DNA of 64,000 nucleotides from Adiantum capillus-veneris (GCA_014529385.2 CM043969.1:71698676-71762675); one strand, 5' to 3'. Positions 42,077 through 53,911 are shown, numbered from the stretch's first letter. Translations and numbers: made by a program. Notes: a model not told the origin generated them from the letters alone.

Positions 42077-43136
42077 TTGGGTGATCCGGAGACCCAAGTG
42101 AGTCGTGCCAGAGAGACGAGACAACGACAATATTCCATTAAAGTTGAACTATTGTTCAGAAATGGTAAAGTCTGCATGCCGAAAATCGATGAGGTTCGAC
42201 AAAGGATTTTGTGCGAATGCCACGATGTTCCTAGCGCTGGGCACCCAGGCATCCAAAGAACTTTGGCTTTGGTCAAGTGATATTTCTATTGGCCAAGGAT
42301 GCGCTCATACATAGAGGGCTATGTGAAGAAGTGCGCTCAGTGTCAGGTCAATAAGGCAGAGTGCCTTAGGAAAGCTGGCCTGCTACATCCATTGGAAATC
42401 CCAGATGCCAAGTGGTAGAGTATTTCCATGGACTTCATCGTTGGTTTGCCAAATACTAGTTGGGGCAATGACGCTATTTGGGTTGTGGTCGATAGACTCA
42501 CAAAAATGGTGAAGTGTTGATACTAACGAAGTTGACAGCAAAAAGCCACTAGTTGGTAGTTTTATTTGTCGATTAGCTTTATAAGCTGTATGGTTTGCCA
42601 GAGGATATCGTCAGTGATCGAGATACTAAGTTCACTGGCCGATTTTGGCGAGATGTGTTTGCTCATCTTCAGACTAAGTTGAGTATGTCGTCTTCTGACC
42701 ATCCTGAGTCCGATGGACAAATTGAGAGGATGAATTAGACGTTAGAGGACATGTTGAGAGCCTATGTCTCTCAAGGCAGTCTGATTGGGAAAGGTATCTC
42801 CCACAGTTAAGAGTTTGCCTATAATAGTAGCAAGCATTCTGCTATTGGATTTAGCCCGTTCATGCTGATGTATGGATTTGAGCCTAAATCCCCGATTGCT
42901 ATTGGCTTAGAGAAAGTCAACGAACACCAAGCTCGTGATATCCTGCATGACATGCAAGAAATGCTCGAATTGGCTAAGGATAAGATAAGAACGGCTCGTG
43001 ATCGAGTCACTACTTATGCTAATCAAAAGAGATCTCCAAGGACTCTAGATGTGGGACAATGGGTCTATCTGAGGATTCCAAGACTATGTGAACAGGAAAG
43101 CATTATAAGCTTTCAGCTAGATATTGTGGTCCGTTC
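42077..43136 (+). pseudogene. Element E integrase
   Basis: HHCC finger (HDVPSAGHPGIQ..CAQC) with a TGA in between. DDE core: [14 protein letters not shown], then a damaged stretch near 42510-42580, DIVSDRDTKFTG and SDGQIERMN followed by TAG. Then FSPFMLMYGFEPKSP and a basic helix. At least four in-frame stops, several where Gln or Arg is usual. Confidence 0.85.
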
Positions 43137-43442
43137 TTGATCACAAAGAAAATTGGCCAAGTTGCCTATAAACTGGCTCTTCCTTCGGATGTTAGTGTAC
43201 ATCCAATGTTTCATGTCAGCCGCCTTAAAGTAAAATTGGGCGAAGCTGACGTTGTTGTGCCCATCGAGGAAAATGTATGGCAAGATATGCAAACTGAGTA
43301 TATTCCTCGAGAACCAGAGGCAGTTTTAAATCATCGTACCCATCATTCACGCCAAAAGGCTTATGACGAGTACCTAATTAAATGGAAGGGTCAAACTGAA
43401 AGGTTTGCTACTTGGGAACCAGTTAGGGCTCTGACAGCTTAG
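43137..43442 (+). pseudogene. Element E integrase C-terminus and chromodomain
   Basis: Reads KKIGQVAYKLALP, then VHPMFHVSRLK. The chromodomain follows: PEAVLNHRTHHSRQKAYDEY, then LIKWKG and ATWEPV. This places E among chromoviruses. It ends at TAG followed by TTCTTAAGGGGGGAAG, the polypurine tract. Confidence 0.88.
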
Positions 43443-43492
43443 TATCCCCACTTCATTGATGAGGACATCAATGGTTCTTAAGGGGGGAAGTT

Positions 43493-43857
43493 TGTTATGT
43501 CCCGCTCATAGGAGAGGGGATCTAGTCCAGACGCCGTCGGGATGGGCGTCCAGTGTCCGGGCGGACGTAGTGTGAACTCGACTAGTGTGGCCGGCCATTA
43601 TTATAAAAGGGAGGCCAAGGCCTCATTTGAAGTTATCGACCCCCACCGACAGAGTGCCAATGGTTAGCCTGCAAGGCTAGGAGTGCACGAGGTCACCTCG
43701 AGGAGGTGAGGCCGGGTGGTATGGGATGCTTGGTCTTATAGGTGCACGCCCCAGCACGGGGGAGTTGTCGGATGTTGGCTATGGTCGGGTGGTTTTTCCG
43801 ATGCGTGTCTGTAGGCGGTCCGTGTAGCTGGGAGATCCACTCCGAGAGTTCGTTTCA
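43493..43857 (+). repeat. 3' LTR of element E
   Basis: 365 bp, TGTTATGTCC..CGTTTCA, preceded by the polypurine tract (about 43476-43492) and followed by the GGGTC duplication. TATAAAAGG at 43602-43610 is the likely TATA box. Confidence 0.9.
43602..43610 (+). promoter_or_regulatory. TATA box in element E LTR
   Basis: TATAAAAGG, about 110 bases into a 365-bp LTR, a normal place for a U3 promoter. Confidence 0.55.
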
Positions 43858-45640
43858 GGGTCTTCCCTCGTCCAAGAGTAAGAAAGTAGATGAGGCAACG
43901 CATGATGCATTGTTTGCAGATTTTCCAGATGCACATATACAACAAGGAAAGGACGTTAGCAGGAAAAGGGCTCGTTGTTCTCAGGATGTAGATGAGGATA
44001 CAGATCAAGAGACAGGCATGTATACGTAGTCTACTTTGCCTTTACGTATCCATGCACAGTCCGGGGTAAATGAGAGGCAAAAAACTGCAGAAACAGAGAT
44101 TGCTCGCACTCTTATAGGGTGCAACATTGCATTTAATGTCTTGCGGACAGAGCAATGGAAGAAAATGGTCCGAGCCATTGCACAAGTCGGCGCCACAGAT
44201 TCTTGGAGTGGCTTGGATTATCAGAAGATGCGCACAAAAATGTTAGATGAGCAGCAAGAGATCATTGATAGAGCATTGGTCCCAGTGAAAGCTGGGTGGC
44301 AGCAGTTTGGTTGTACTATTATCTTTGATGGGTTGAGTGATATTCGCAGACGCCACATTATCAACATCCTTGTTTCCTCTTGCCTTGGTACATACTTCCT
44401 ACGTGTTGTGGACGCGGGCAAGGCTGGTGAGCATATTTCGGCAGAGTTTATTTTTGGGCACATTCGGCAAGCCATCAAGGGGGTTGGGAAGGATAATGTC
44501 GTACAGTTACTCTATCATTCTCGAGAGTCGAATCTCTTGCGTTTTGTAGTTTGTCGAATCTCTTGCGCTTTTTAGAAGCCATAGTTTGTAACTAACAAGA
44601 TATTGGTCGTATAATGGTCACTGATTTTGCAGGTTGTTACGGACAATGCGTCCAACTACAAGGCCATGGGGGAGATGGTTGAGGCGGAGTTCCCTCGCAT
44701 AGTTTGGACTCCATGTGCTGCACATTGCCTCGACTTACTCGTGGAGGATATTGGCAAGTTGACTTGGGTACAGCCTATTGTTTCTGATGCGTCGAAGATG
44801 ACTACTTTCTTCCGCAAGAAACATCAAGCACTTGCCATATTCAGGAGTCAGCACACTAGACATGGTGCGTCGCTTGAAGACTAGGTTTGCATACATGTAC
44901 CTAGTACTTCAGAGGCTTTACAGGTTGAGGGATCCATTGTTGCAGACAGTTGTGGACCCTAAGTGGCGGTTGATGCACCATGCGCAGACGGAGCCTACCA
45001 AGTACATACAGAGGAAAGTGCTTGATGAGAGCTTTTGGGTAGAGGTGCACTCTTTGGCAGTGGCTCTCCAGCCTCTCTATGTTCTCTTGCGTGTACAGAC
45101 ATGGAGGGGTCGACTCTTGGCCTTGTGTATCATCTATTCATGCAGATGAGGCAGCATATAGCAACACGTACCTCCGTGACATCAGAGCGGTAAGTCAATG
45201 CATTTGAAAATTGGTACTGTATTTTGTTTCTGCCTTCTCGCTTGATCCTTGGAAAGTTGGATGCTGTATTTGTTTTAAGTCTTGATCGTGAAGTCTTGTG
45301 AATTGCAGGCGGATGACATCCTTGCTATTGTGGAGAGTAGATGGACGTATATGAGTTGTCCTATTCATGGGATGGCTGCTATACTCCATCCTCTCTACAA
45401 GACTCCAGAGCTTTTTGCAGAGAGCGGTTTGCTCAACTTGCGATCGGAGTACCTAGATAGGATGTTCACTGAGGATGAGCAACTAGACCTTGACAACGAG
45501 ATGAGCAGTTACATGAACAATCTGGGACCGTCTTTCTTGAGGAGTGTGTCTTTGAGGCTCGTCGTGTTGGCCAATAAAAATATCTCTAAGGCTTGTGTCG
45601 TAGACATTACACCTCTATGTCGTGTCGTGCGTAAGAAGAA
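43858..45640 (+). pseudogene. hAT element 2 transposase, main part
   Basis: The frame resumes after the element E duplication with a basic linker (RKRARCSQD), an in-frame TAG (about 44027), then RTLIGCNIAFNVLRTEQWKKMV. DUF659: GWQQFGCTIIFDGLSDIRRRH (Leu for the usual Trp). After a possible intron ending at 44632: VVTDNASNYKAMGEMV and WTPCAAHCLDLLVEDIGK. A frame change near 44860 leads to RDPLLQTVVDPKWRLMHH. A canonical intron (GTAAGT 45190 to GCAG 45308) precedes ADDILAIVESRW..HGMAAILHPLY. The C-terminal dimerisation domain is missing. Confidence 0.82.
45190..45308 (+). other. Probable intron in hAT element 2
   Basis: GCG|GTAAGTCAATG at the donor and AATTGCAG|GCGGATG at the acceptor, with hAT-coding sequence on both sides. 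Confidence 0.6.
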
Positions 45641-45669
45641 GCATGTGCTTTATCCATTACCTTTGTTCT

Positions 45670-48600
45670 AAGTGGGACGCACCACACAAAGAGCCTGATG
45701 AAAATAAAGGTAACTAGCTTTAATAGAGTAGGGAAAAATTTCAGTAGCAGTTTGTAGTTGCTGCCAAATTTCACCGAAATCGAGGTTGTCAGAGTACATC
45801 TCGGGTAGAGATTCCAACTCTTGATAATGTATATTTGTTATGGCATTTACTTGGGGCCGTAGAGAGAGAGAGAGCATTTGCCACCACATTTTTACTTCCA
45901 GGAGTGTGGAGAATTTGGAAGTGAAAGATGGAAAGAAAATTGGCCCACAACATATGTTTCTCAAACAACTTGTGTTGAGAGAGAAAGTATCAAAGACTTT
46001 GATGATCTGTCTTGATCGTAAAATCTGCTCCTAGAAGGTAGTGTTTCCAAACTGAGAGAGCATGAATGATTGCCATGAGTTCCTTCTCATAGATGGAAGC
46101 ATGAAGCTCCACATCACGTAGTCATCTACTTTCTTATATAAGCTATTGCGTGGCCTTCTTGATTAAGAGCTGAGCCAATGCAATCGCCTGAAACATCACA
46201 ATGTACTTTAAATGGTTTTCGGAGATCAGAGACAATGAGGATGGGTCCATGGGTGAGAAGGTACTTAAGCTTTTCATAAGCTTCCTTCTTTCTAGGCCCC
46301 ATACAAAAGATATCTTTTTCTTTGTGAGATCATCGAGAGGTGCAACTACATGAGCAAAATGGCGAATAAAGCTTTTGTAGTAGAAACAAAGGCCAAGGAA
46401 ACTTTGGACATCATGAACTGAAGCAGGGTGTGGTTAATCTGAAATAGCTTGAACCTTTGCTTGGTCAATGCGTACTTGATTATGGGAGGCAATGTGTCGT
46501 TTGTGTTCCTCCTTTGTGTGAGAGAAGACAAAAATGTTATCGAAGAAGATGCCTGTGAATTGTCGATGAGGACGAAAAATTTGTTCCATCATTCGATTGA
46601 AAGTTGCTGGAACGACGGAAAGGCATGACTAGAGACTCGTACAATCCTAAATTTGTACAGAATGCAGTCTTGTGTATATCTTATGGAGCAAACAATGCAG
46701 TCTTTTGTACGACCAAAAGGCATTACTAAAAACTCGTACAATCCTAAATTTGTACGAAATGCAATCTTATGTATGTCTTTTGGAGCAATATGAATTTGAT
46801 GGTAGCTGCTCTTGAAATCTATGCGGTTGAAAATTTGTGCCCTTGTAGCTTGTCTTTGATATCATCGATTCGCGGAATCAAAAATCTAATTTTGATTGTA
46901 ATCTTGTTGAGAGAATGATAGTCAATGCACATTCAAAAAGTACCGTTTTTCTTCTGAAAAAGCAATATTGGTGAACAATAAGGAGAAGTACTAGGGCGAA
47001 CAAGACCCATTCTCCTTATTTACATAATCTGGAAATGGATGAGTTATGTAATGCCAAGGCATTCCCAAAATAACATCGCAGCCTTGTATTGGAGCAGCTA
47101 GGAAAGACTCTTGATCAGGAGTACTTCCCAATCTTTAGATTCAAATGCTCTTGCACTGAAATGGAATTCGTAGTCAACCCGTCAAAGGCTGATCCTGAAC
47201 TGATTGGAGTTCCCAATCACTCGGGCATAGATTCTGAGGTGTCCAATGAAATGAAATTGTTGGTGGATCCTGGATCAAACAAGATCAATCCTCTTTGCCC
47301 ATTGAGACTGCCCCACCCTATGAGTAGCTGCCTTTTTTCTTTATCCTTCCTCGTGTTGGCTTGTACGTCAGGTACAAGATTTGATGCAGGAGGAGAATCT
47401 TTCTTAAGCTGTAGGCAATTTGGTTTCTTATGGTCTTTCTCACCTCAATAGAAACATTTTCCCTCGTCCATGTAGGTTTAATTGAGAGGGAGTGAAGAAT
47501 TTACTTTAGCTTCTTTTCTGGGCTTTTAGTTTGATCTGAAGGCCGCTTTCGTGTGGAGATTTCTGGCTTAGTAGTGAGAGCCTTTTGCTTTGCATGAAAG
47601 GTACTAAACTCCTGCTTGCGAGGAATTCCTTTCCAATGCAAGTTATTGGCTATCAAGACGGACTGCATCATAATTTGAACAGTGTTTCGGGGGTAGAGCT
47701 TCATACTTTTTTGAAGTATTGGCTAAAGTCCAGCTTCAAACTTGTGCATCGTCTCTTCTCAGAAACTTTTATAAAGGGAGTAACTTTAAGGACTTCTCAG
47801 AATTTGTAGACGTAGTCGGACACAACTTCGTTCTCTCTTTGGGAGAGCCAATCCCATTCTGTCTACACATTGTCGGCAAAGTATGGGGGAAGGAATTGAG
47901 GGTAGAACTCCTTTTTGAACTCCTCCCAAGTCTTTGGGTTTGTGTTTTTCCAGAATTGTGGTAAGCCACTTGTTGCTACCCGTATCTTTCAGATACATGC
48001 TAACATGGCGTAGTTTTGAGCGCTCTGAGAAATTACCTTCTACAAAGGCCACCTCGAATTGTCGAATAAAAGGGAGAGCCTTCGTATCAATCCTCTTTCC
48101 ATTATAACATTTGAATTTAACATCTTTATCTCCAGCTTTGAATGTCTTCTTCTTCTTCTTGTGGTGTCGGGTCCGCTTCTTGGAGATGGCTTTGGAATCC
48201 TTGTGCACCAGAATTGTGTGCCGACTCTTCCTACGATCCTTTTCTTGCTTTTCTGCTTTTGGTGGTTGATCTATAGCCTTCTCTGGGGGCAACTCACGTT
48301 CCTCATGAGGAATGATATTATCCAGGTTCTTCATAAAAGAGTATTCTGGCGAGTAAGTCGGCGAATTTGTTTTCTTCTTCTTCTTCGTGCTGTCGGGAGG
48401 TTCCTATTGCAGGAGTTTTGAGGTGGGGGAGTTTTGAGGTACTGGGGGAGTTTTGAGGTGGTTCTTTCACCATCTTTGCTTTCCCTTTTTCAAGGGGCTT
48501 AAGTACTTTTTGCACCTATGGCTGAGCAACAGCAGCTTGCAATTCTGCCATTTGTTGCCTGAGTTGCTCAAGCTCTTGTGCTTGTCCTGCCATGACGGGT

Positions 48601-48672
48601 ATTTTTTTTCCAAGGACTGTCTCTTCTTAAGAAAGGAAATGAGAGGACCTTGCTTTGATATCACTGCCACAA
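45670..48672 (-). pseudogene. Element I, decayed Ty3/gypsy polyprotein
   Basis: Read right to left on the minus strand. The gag start MAGQAQELEQLRQQM lies near 48595, and gag continues to about 47790 with RQFEVAFVEGNFSERSKLR. A broken zinc knuckle (CFY-stop-GEKDHKKPNC) is near 47450, and protease LILFDPGSTNNFIS near 47290. RT 47000-46300 includes [18 protein letters not shown] and FFDNIFVFSHTKEEH (Asn for the second catalytic Asp). RNase H 46230-46100 has FKVHCDVSGDCIGSAL. Stops and frame changes are frequent throughout. No integrase was found; the left end may be truncated against hAT element 2. Confidence 0.8.
46621..46790. repeat. 97-base tandem duplication in element I RT
   Basis: AGGCATGACTAGAGACTCGT (46621) recurs as AGGCATTACTAAAAACTCGT (46718); the following ~65 bases match with a few differences. 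Confidence 0.75.
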
Positions 48673-48895
48673 AAATGGAAGCGTGTACATAATACTTTAA
48701 AACTAAGTGACTAATTCACGTGGAATTCTGCAAGACATAAAATTGCAACAAATCGACACAACACTAGGGACTAGAAGATGGACTGGTTCTCCCCCTTGAA
48801 GGAGATTTTAATTTATTTGTAAGTGTTACAAGCATGTGAACCCGAAATAGAATTCATTGTTCATGTCCCAAATATTTTTGATGCGTAAAGATGCA
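48673..48895 (-). other. Possible 5' LTR remnant of element I
   Basis: Minus-strand GTGATATCAAAGCAAGG (about 48648-48664) resembles a decayed initiator-Met primer site, so the DNA to its right may be LTR. No partner LTR was found. Confidence 0.35.
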
Positions 48896-49361
48896 TGCTT
48901 TCATAAGCCTATTGGCTGAAATCATCATACTTGTAGCCAAGAATGGATATGTCTGCTTCGTACAGGGATTTTTAGCGTGGGAGAAGCTTCTACTTATATT
49001 TGCTCGCGTAGGGGACTCCCACACGAGTTCTCCTTGGTTGGAACCTACTTCTGAAATGTGTCAGAGTGCGGAAATTTTCATGGGCGGCCGGTACTGGACT
49101 TGTCTGAGTGGGACGCTTTCCGCAGGTACGCACACAAGCTGCTATGGCTGCACTCTACCTCCGTCGCGGGCTTCATAGCCTCTGCCCGGCCTTCACGGAT
49201 TCCATAGTAAGAAAATCGCGAGGGGAGAGAGAATTGGCTGAACTTAGAGCCGAGAGAGGGGACTCTGTGCGTGGGTGGAAATTGCTACAGAACTCGAAAA
49301 TGTGGTAGCACTAGGCCTTATGTAAGGTTGCACATGCTAAATCCTTGCTAGATGGCACCAA

Positions 49362-49396
<35 letters not shown>

Positions 49397-49823
49397 GAGA
49401 GTTGCCAACGTTGGGCTTTCTAGAATCCTACGCTAGCAGTTTTTAGTCTTATTGTAATGTTAAGTCATTTGACCGCGTTCATACTGACCGGGCCACTCAT
49501 TTTTTAAAAGGTTTCAAACCTTAGACTTAAAGATGAGTGTTGAAACCCGGGTTTTTGGCCACTCTAGAGTATTAACAACTCGACTGATTTTATGTCTCTC
49601 CCGACCCAATTTGTTGGCTCTCGCCGGGTCGTATTTCCATTGTGTCCAACCGGCCACTTTCGTGGGCAGCCACTGCAAGATTATTACATTATAGCTTGCT
49701 CGAGCAGACTAGGGACACCATCTTATTCATGTGCTTGTTTAGAACTATTCTGCACTACGTCCGACTACTGTTCTACTTATCATACTATCTGGACACGGAT
49801 AAATTTCCACATGGCACATTGCA
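48896..49823. repeat. Repeat J, copy 2
   Basis: Paralogue of 29436-30411, with a shorter GA tract (49361-49401) and without the copia fragment. It directly precedes LTR G2, while copy 1 lies inside family G sequence, so J may belong to some family G elements. Confidence 0.75.
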
Positions 49824-50040
49824 TGTCAAAAAGTGCTGACGTGTCAAGCCACTGAAGAATAGAGCCAACTTGCAAATCCCGGCCGAGAAGCCTAAACCCT
49901 AGAAGAAGCAGCAGAAGAAGTTTTACCAACTTGCAAAGTCTTGCTGAGTGGCCTATTACTAAAGAGTAGTTCCCGCCAACTTATGGGACCCCGTCCGATA
50001 AGGCCCTAGTGACCTAAAGAGAATAAACTAAAGCGGGACC

Positions 50041-50098
<58 letters not shown>

Positions 50099-50481
50099 GC
50101 GTAAAAGATGATGTCATGGCAGCTATACTGACACATGTGATTTGCGTGGCAGTGCCACGTGACAGACAATACGGATTTCCGCATTTTGCGCTACTAATGT
50201 GGCAGCTGTACAGATGTGCTACCAACTTTTTAGCCAGTTTTTGGGATTAGATGCTTTTGAATTTGAAAGCTTTTCATGTAACAACTTTTCATGGCCAAGG
50301 GCCTTTAAATATGAGCCAAGGGCTCATTCTTTGGAATGCTGCAGTATGAAGGTGCAAAGAATATGGAGTACCGACATTGTACCTTGTTCAAGCAATATAA
50401 AGAAATGCCGAAGGGACGCCAAGTTTTGGGGCCAGTGCTCTCTCGGGGTGGAACCCTGCCACTCCCTGTCTCGTGTGTCAT

Positions 50482-50527
<46 letters not shown>

Positions 50528-50603
50528 GTCAGGGTTATTTGAAGTGCTAAAAGTGTTCAGTCTGTTCTTTTCCGTTGGCACGTGGTGCCCGTCCCTTGTT
50601 ACA
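49824..50603 (+). repeat. Family G LTR G2
   Basis: 780 bp. Includes an (AC)n tract (50041-50096) and a (CT)n tract (50486-50525); ends CTTGTTACA before the primer site. The start (TGTCAAAAAG) deviates from the usual TGTCACAAA, and no polypurine tract precedes it, so it is the 5' LTR of the array. Confidence 0.82.
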
Positions 50604-51824
50604 ATGGTATCAGAGCTTCAGGCATGTGCTTTTCTGAAAGCATACCGGTCCCACCAAAGAGCAAACAGAGCAAACCGGTGCTTCCAAAGTCTACTGGAAT
50701 TTTATTTGAAGTATCTTCGTTCCCCGACCATGGACTTATTAGCCACTCCCACCCTTACTTCATCGCGCATCGGGCGCGCTCCTCTTTGCATTGCTCGGCC
50801 TTACATGGCATAAGCCATGAAGATCACTCGCAAAGAAGGATCAAGGATTCTTTTACAAGCCGCTGTTTTTCTCAGAGGCAATGCCATGTAGTGGTGGATG
50901 TTTATAGCTACCAAGTCGCACACTCCAAGTACTTGGCAAGCTTTCAAATTTTTTTTTGCTCGAGGTTACATGCCTTCAGACATCTTTCTTTGGATTGCAA
51001 CTTCTAGCAAAGTGGGGTATCTTGAAAGGCCTGTTGCAGAGGCCCTAGCAAATTAAAATTTGAAATTTCTTGACATCTCTTGATAGGTGTCTCTTCTCGA
51101 GCTGATAACCTTGGAGGTCAAGTATGATTGATATATTTTGGGGTTACCATCACTGCCACAGGAACACTATCTGTTGAGGCTTGTTTCGATGTTTGAAAAG
51201 TGTTGTTTTTATTCATGGCCCAGATCCTTGTGGTTATTACGGGGGGAGTATTAAGAAGTCTAAGCAGTGGTTACTCTCAGCACCTCCAAACGACGCAGAC
51301 TGCGGTCCGGGGGGATGTTTGGTTGTAAAAGGCCTCTATATCTCTCGGCTTGGACCTTTTTAGGTTATGCGGGAGAGTGATGAGGGAGTCGTTGAACAAC
51401 ATGACCCAGACTTGGATGGTTATTTATGGGGGGAGTGTTCCTCGGCGGCTTTATGTTTCTAGGTCTTGTAACATGCATATGTGAGCATTCATGTTGCATT
51501 GTGATTTGCCAACCACTGAATATTCATTATTCTTTTGGGAAACCAACGACGAAGGATATCAAGAGTTCCGACCTGGAATGAGACTCTCCATTGGATGAGA
51601 TACTATTGGGAAACCAACGACCGAGGATACTCCAATCTGGAATGAGACTCCTTATTGGATGAGATTCTTCTGGTAAGCCAACGACCAAGGAAATCAAGAG
51701 CTCTGATTTGGAATGAGAAAACTACTCGTCCCTCGGAATGACTCCGGAAATTTTTGAGCTAACTTGAGTTGTTTTGCAGATATGCTGTAATCAAGGACGA
51801 TTACTTTCTATCAAGAAGGGGGGA

Positions 51825-52264
51825 TGTCACAAATTGCTGACGTGCCAAGCCAATGAAGAACAGAGCCAATCTGCAAATCGCGGTCGAGAAGCCTAAACCC
51901 TAGAAGAAGCTGCACCAAGAAGTTTTACCTACTTGCAAAGTCTTGCCGAGTGGCCTATTACTAAAGAGGAGTTTCCGCCAACTTATGGGACCCCGTCTGA
52001 TGGGGCCCTAGTGACCTAGAGAGAATAAACTAAAGCGGGACCAAAACACACACACACACACACACACAAAGCGAAGAAGATGATGACGTGGCAGTTGTAC
52101 GGACGCCAAGGTTTGGGGCCAGTGCTCTCTCGGAGTGGCACTCCGCCACTCCCCGTCTTGTGTGTCGTGCACTCTCTCTCTCTTTGAGGTCAATGTTATT
52201 TTGAAGTGCTAAAAGTGTTCAGTCTATTCTTTTCCATTGGCACGTGGGCCCGTCCCCTTGTTAC
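51825..52264 (+). repeat. Family G LTR G3
   Basis: 440 bp, shorter than G2 because the segment from the GACGTGGCAG words to the GGGGCGCC word is missing (fusion near GTACGGACGCCAAGG). TGTCAC start after a clear polypurine tract; TTGTTACA end before a primer site. Confidence 0.82.
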
Positions 52265-53556
52265 AGTGGTATCAGAGCTTCAGGGCCCAGGCGTGTTCTT
52301 TTCTGAAAGCATCCTAGTCCCACCAAAGAGCAGACAACAAACCGACGCTTCCAAATTCTATTGGAATTTTATTTGAAGTATCTTCATGCCCCGACCTATC
52401 TTCGTGCCTTGACCCCAGACTTATTAGCCACTCCCACCCTTACTTCATCGCGCATCGGGCGTGTTCCTGTCTTCATTGCTTTGCCTTACAAGGCATAAGC
52501 CATAAAGATCACTCGCAAAGAAGGATCAAGGATTTTTTCTCAAGCCGCTGTTTTTCTCAGAGGCAGTGCCATGTAGTGGTGGATGTTTATAGCTACCAAG
52601 CCGCACACTCTAAGGACTTGGCAAGCTTTCAAGAATCTTTTTGCCTGAGGTTACATGCCTTTAGACATCTTCCTTCGGATTGCAACTTCTGGCAAAGTGG
52701 GGTATCTTGAAAGGCTTGCCATAGAAACCCTAGCAAATTAAAACTTGAAATTTCTCGAGATCTCTCAACATGTGTTTTTTCCAGAGCTGATAACCTTGGA
52801 GGTCCAATATGATTGGTATATCTTGGGGTTACCATCGTCGCCACATGAAAAACTCTCTGTCGAGGCTTGTTTCAACTATTCAAGCGCTTATGGACCATGT
52901 TGTAGTCGGCTACGACCTTATGAACGAAATCTAATCCTAATCTTGGTGTAGGTTTCATGATGGAAAGCCAGTCGTCTTTTCAAGCTCGACTGATGTTGAG
53001 ATTGCTTTTTAAGTTAGTAGCGTGGACCTTTTTAGGTTATGCGGGAGGAGTGATGAGGGAGTCGTTGAACAACTCATGGCCCAGACCTGGATGGTTATTT
53101 ACATGGGGAGTGTTAATCGACGCCTTTTTGTTTCTATGTCTTGTAACATGCATATGTGAGCATTCGTGTTGCATTGTGATGTGCAAACCACTGAATATTC
53201 CTTATTGGATAAGATACTTCTGGGAAACCAACGACTAAGGATATCAAGAGTTCAGATCTGGAACGAGACTCCTTATTGGATGAGATACTTCTGGGAAACC
53301 AACGACTGAGGAAATCAAGAGCTCCAATCTGGAATGAGACTCCTTATTGAATGAGATTCTTTTGGGAAGCCAACGACCTAGGAAATCAAGAGCTCCGATT
53401 TGGAATGAGAAAACTGATTGTCCCTTGGAAATTTTTGAGCTAGCTTGAGTTTCTCTGTAGAACGGAGCCAACGTGCAAATCGTGGCCGAGAGGCTTAAAC
53501 CCTAAGAAGAGAAGCAGAAGAAGTTTTTCCAACTTGCAAAGTCTTGCCGAGTGGTT

Positions 53557-53911
53557 GTCACATGACACATCCAACCCTATGTGTCCATGGACAAGCTACA
53601 GCATGACCAAGGTTCAGTTCAGTCAAGTCAGTCTAGAATAGGAAGTGATTTGGCACTTTTGTGAGTCTGTTCGTAGACGGTGCATGTCCAGACACTTAGA
53701 TTAGATGCATATCCTCTGGTTGCACACAACATGATCATCAACATTCCCATCATATCCATTAGAATCCATCAAGGGAATTTTCCAGTGCATTAAACCTATT
53801 TTTCCTATTTTTGAGATTTTTCACTTATTATTTTTAAGTGACTTTTGTTGGAAAGTAGGTAGGGCAATTTTGCTAAGTTTGTATAAGTATAAACCTAGCA
53901 CTAGCTCGATG
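53557..53911 (+). repeat. Fragment of an A/B/C-family LTR
   Basis: TGTCACATGACACATCCAAC start, then 350 bases colinear with the U3 part of the element C LTR in opposite orientation, ending near the TATA region. It abuts the broken G4 LTR. No interior or partner. Confidence 0.85.

Larger units (their letters stand above)
31141..43857 (+). mobile_element. Element E, Ty3/gypsy chromovirus, host of element C
   Basis: Flanked by GGGTC (31136-31140 and 43858-43862). Order: 5' LTR remnant, gag, protease, RT (duplicated), element C insertion, rest of RT, RNase H, integrase, chromodomain, polypurine tract and 3' LTR. Many frames carry stops, so it is dead. Excluding C, it is about 5.1 kb. Confidence 0.93.
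30607..45640 (+). mobile_element. hAT element 2, split by gypsy elements E and C
   Basis: The coding parts 30889-31140 and 43858-45640 form one plus-strand transposase gene when element E and one GGGTC are removed; the frame is continuous across the junction. A 5' untranslated exon with an intron precedes the ATG. Termini and target duplication were not found; the right end is lost before the dimerisation domain, close to element I. Confidence 0.8.
49824..53555 (+). mobile_element. Family G tandem array: LTR-interior-LTR-interior-partial LTR
   Basis: LTR G2 49824-50603, interior 50604-51824, LTR G3 51825-52264, interior 52265-53460, partial LTR G4 53461-53555. Both interiors start with a TGGTATCAGAGC primer site and are colinear for about 1.2 kb; neither encodes any gag or pol domain. 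A polypurine tract (AAGAAGGGGGGA) precedes G3. The junction of the second interior with G4 has lost about 90 bases. Confidence 0.85.

Noticed and set aside
33000..44030. Alternative genetic code (TAG or TAA read as Gln or Tyr)
   Set aside because: Element C has long frames ending normally, the stops occur only in decayed elements, and frameshifts are mixed in. Decay explains the data.
45640..48895. Element I as an integrated pararetrovirus
   Set aside because: The gag layout, protease and RNase H order fit a gypsy element, and no movement-protein or coat-type domain was seen.
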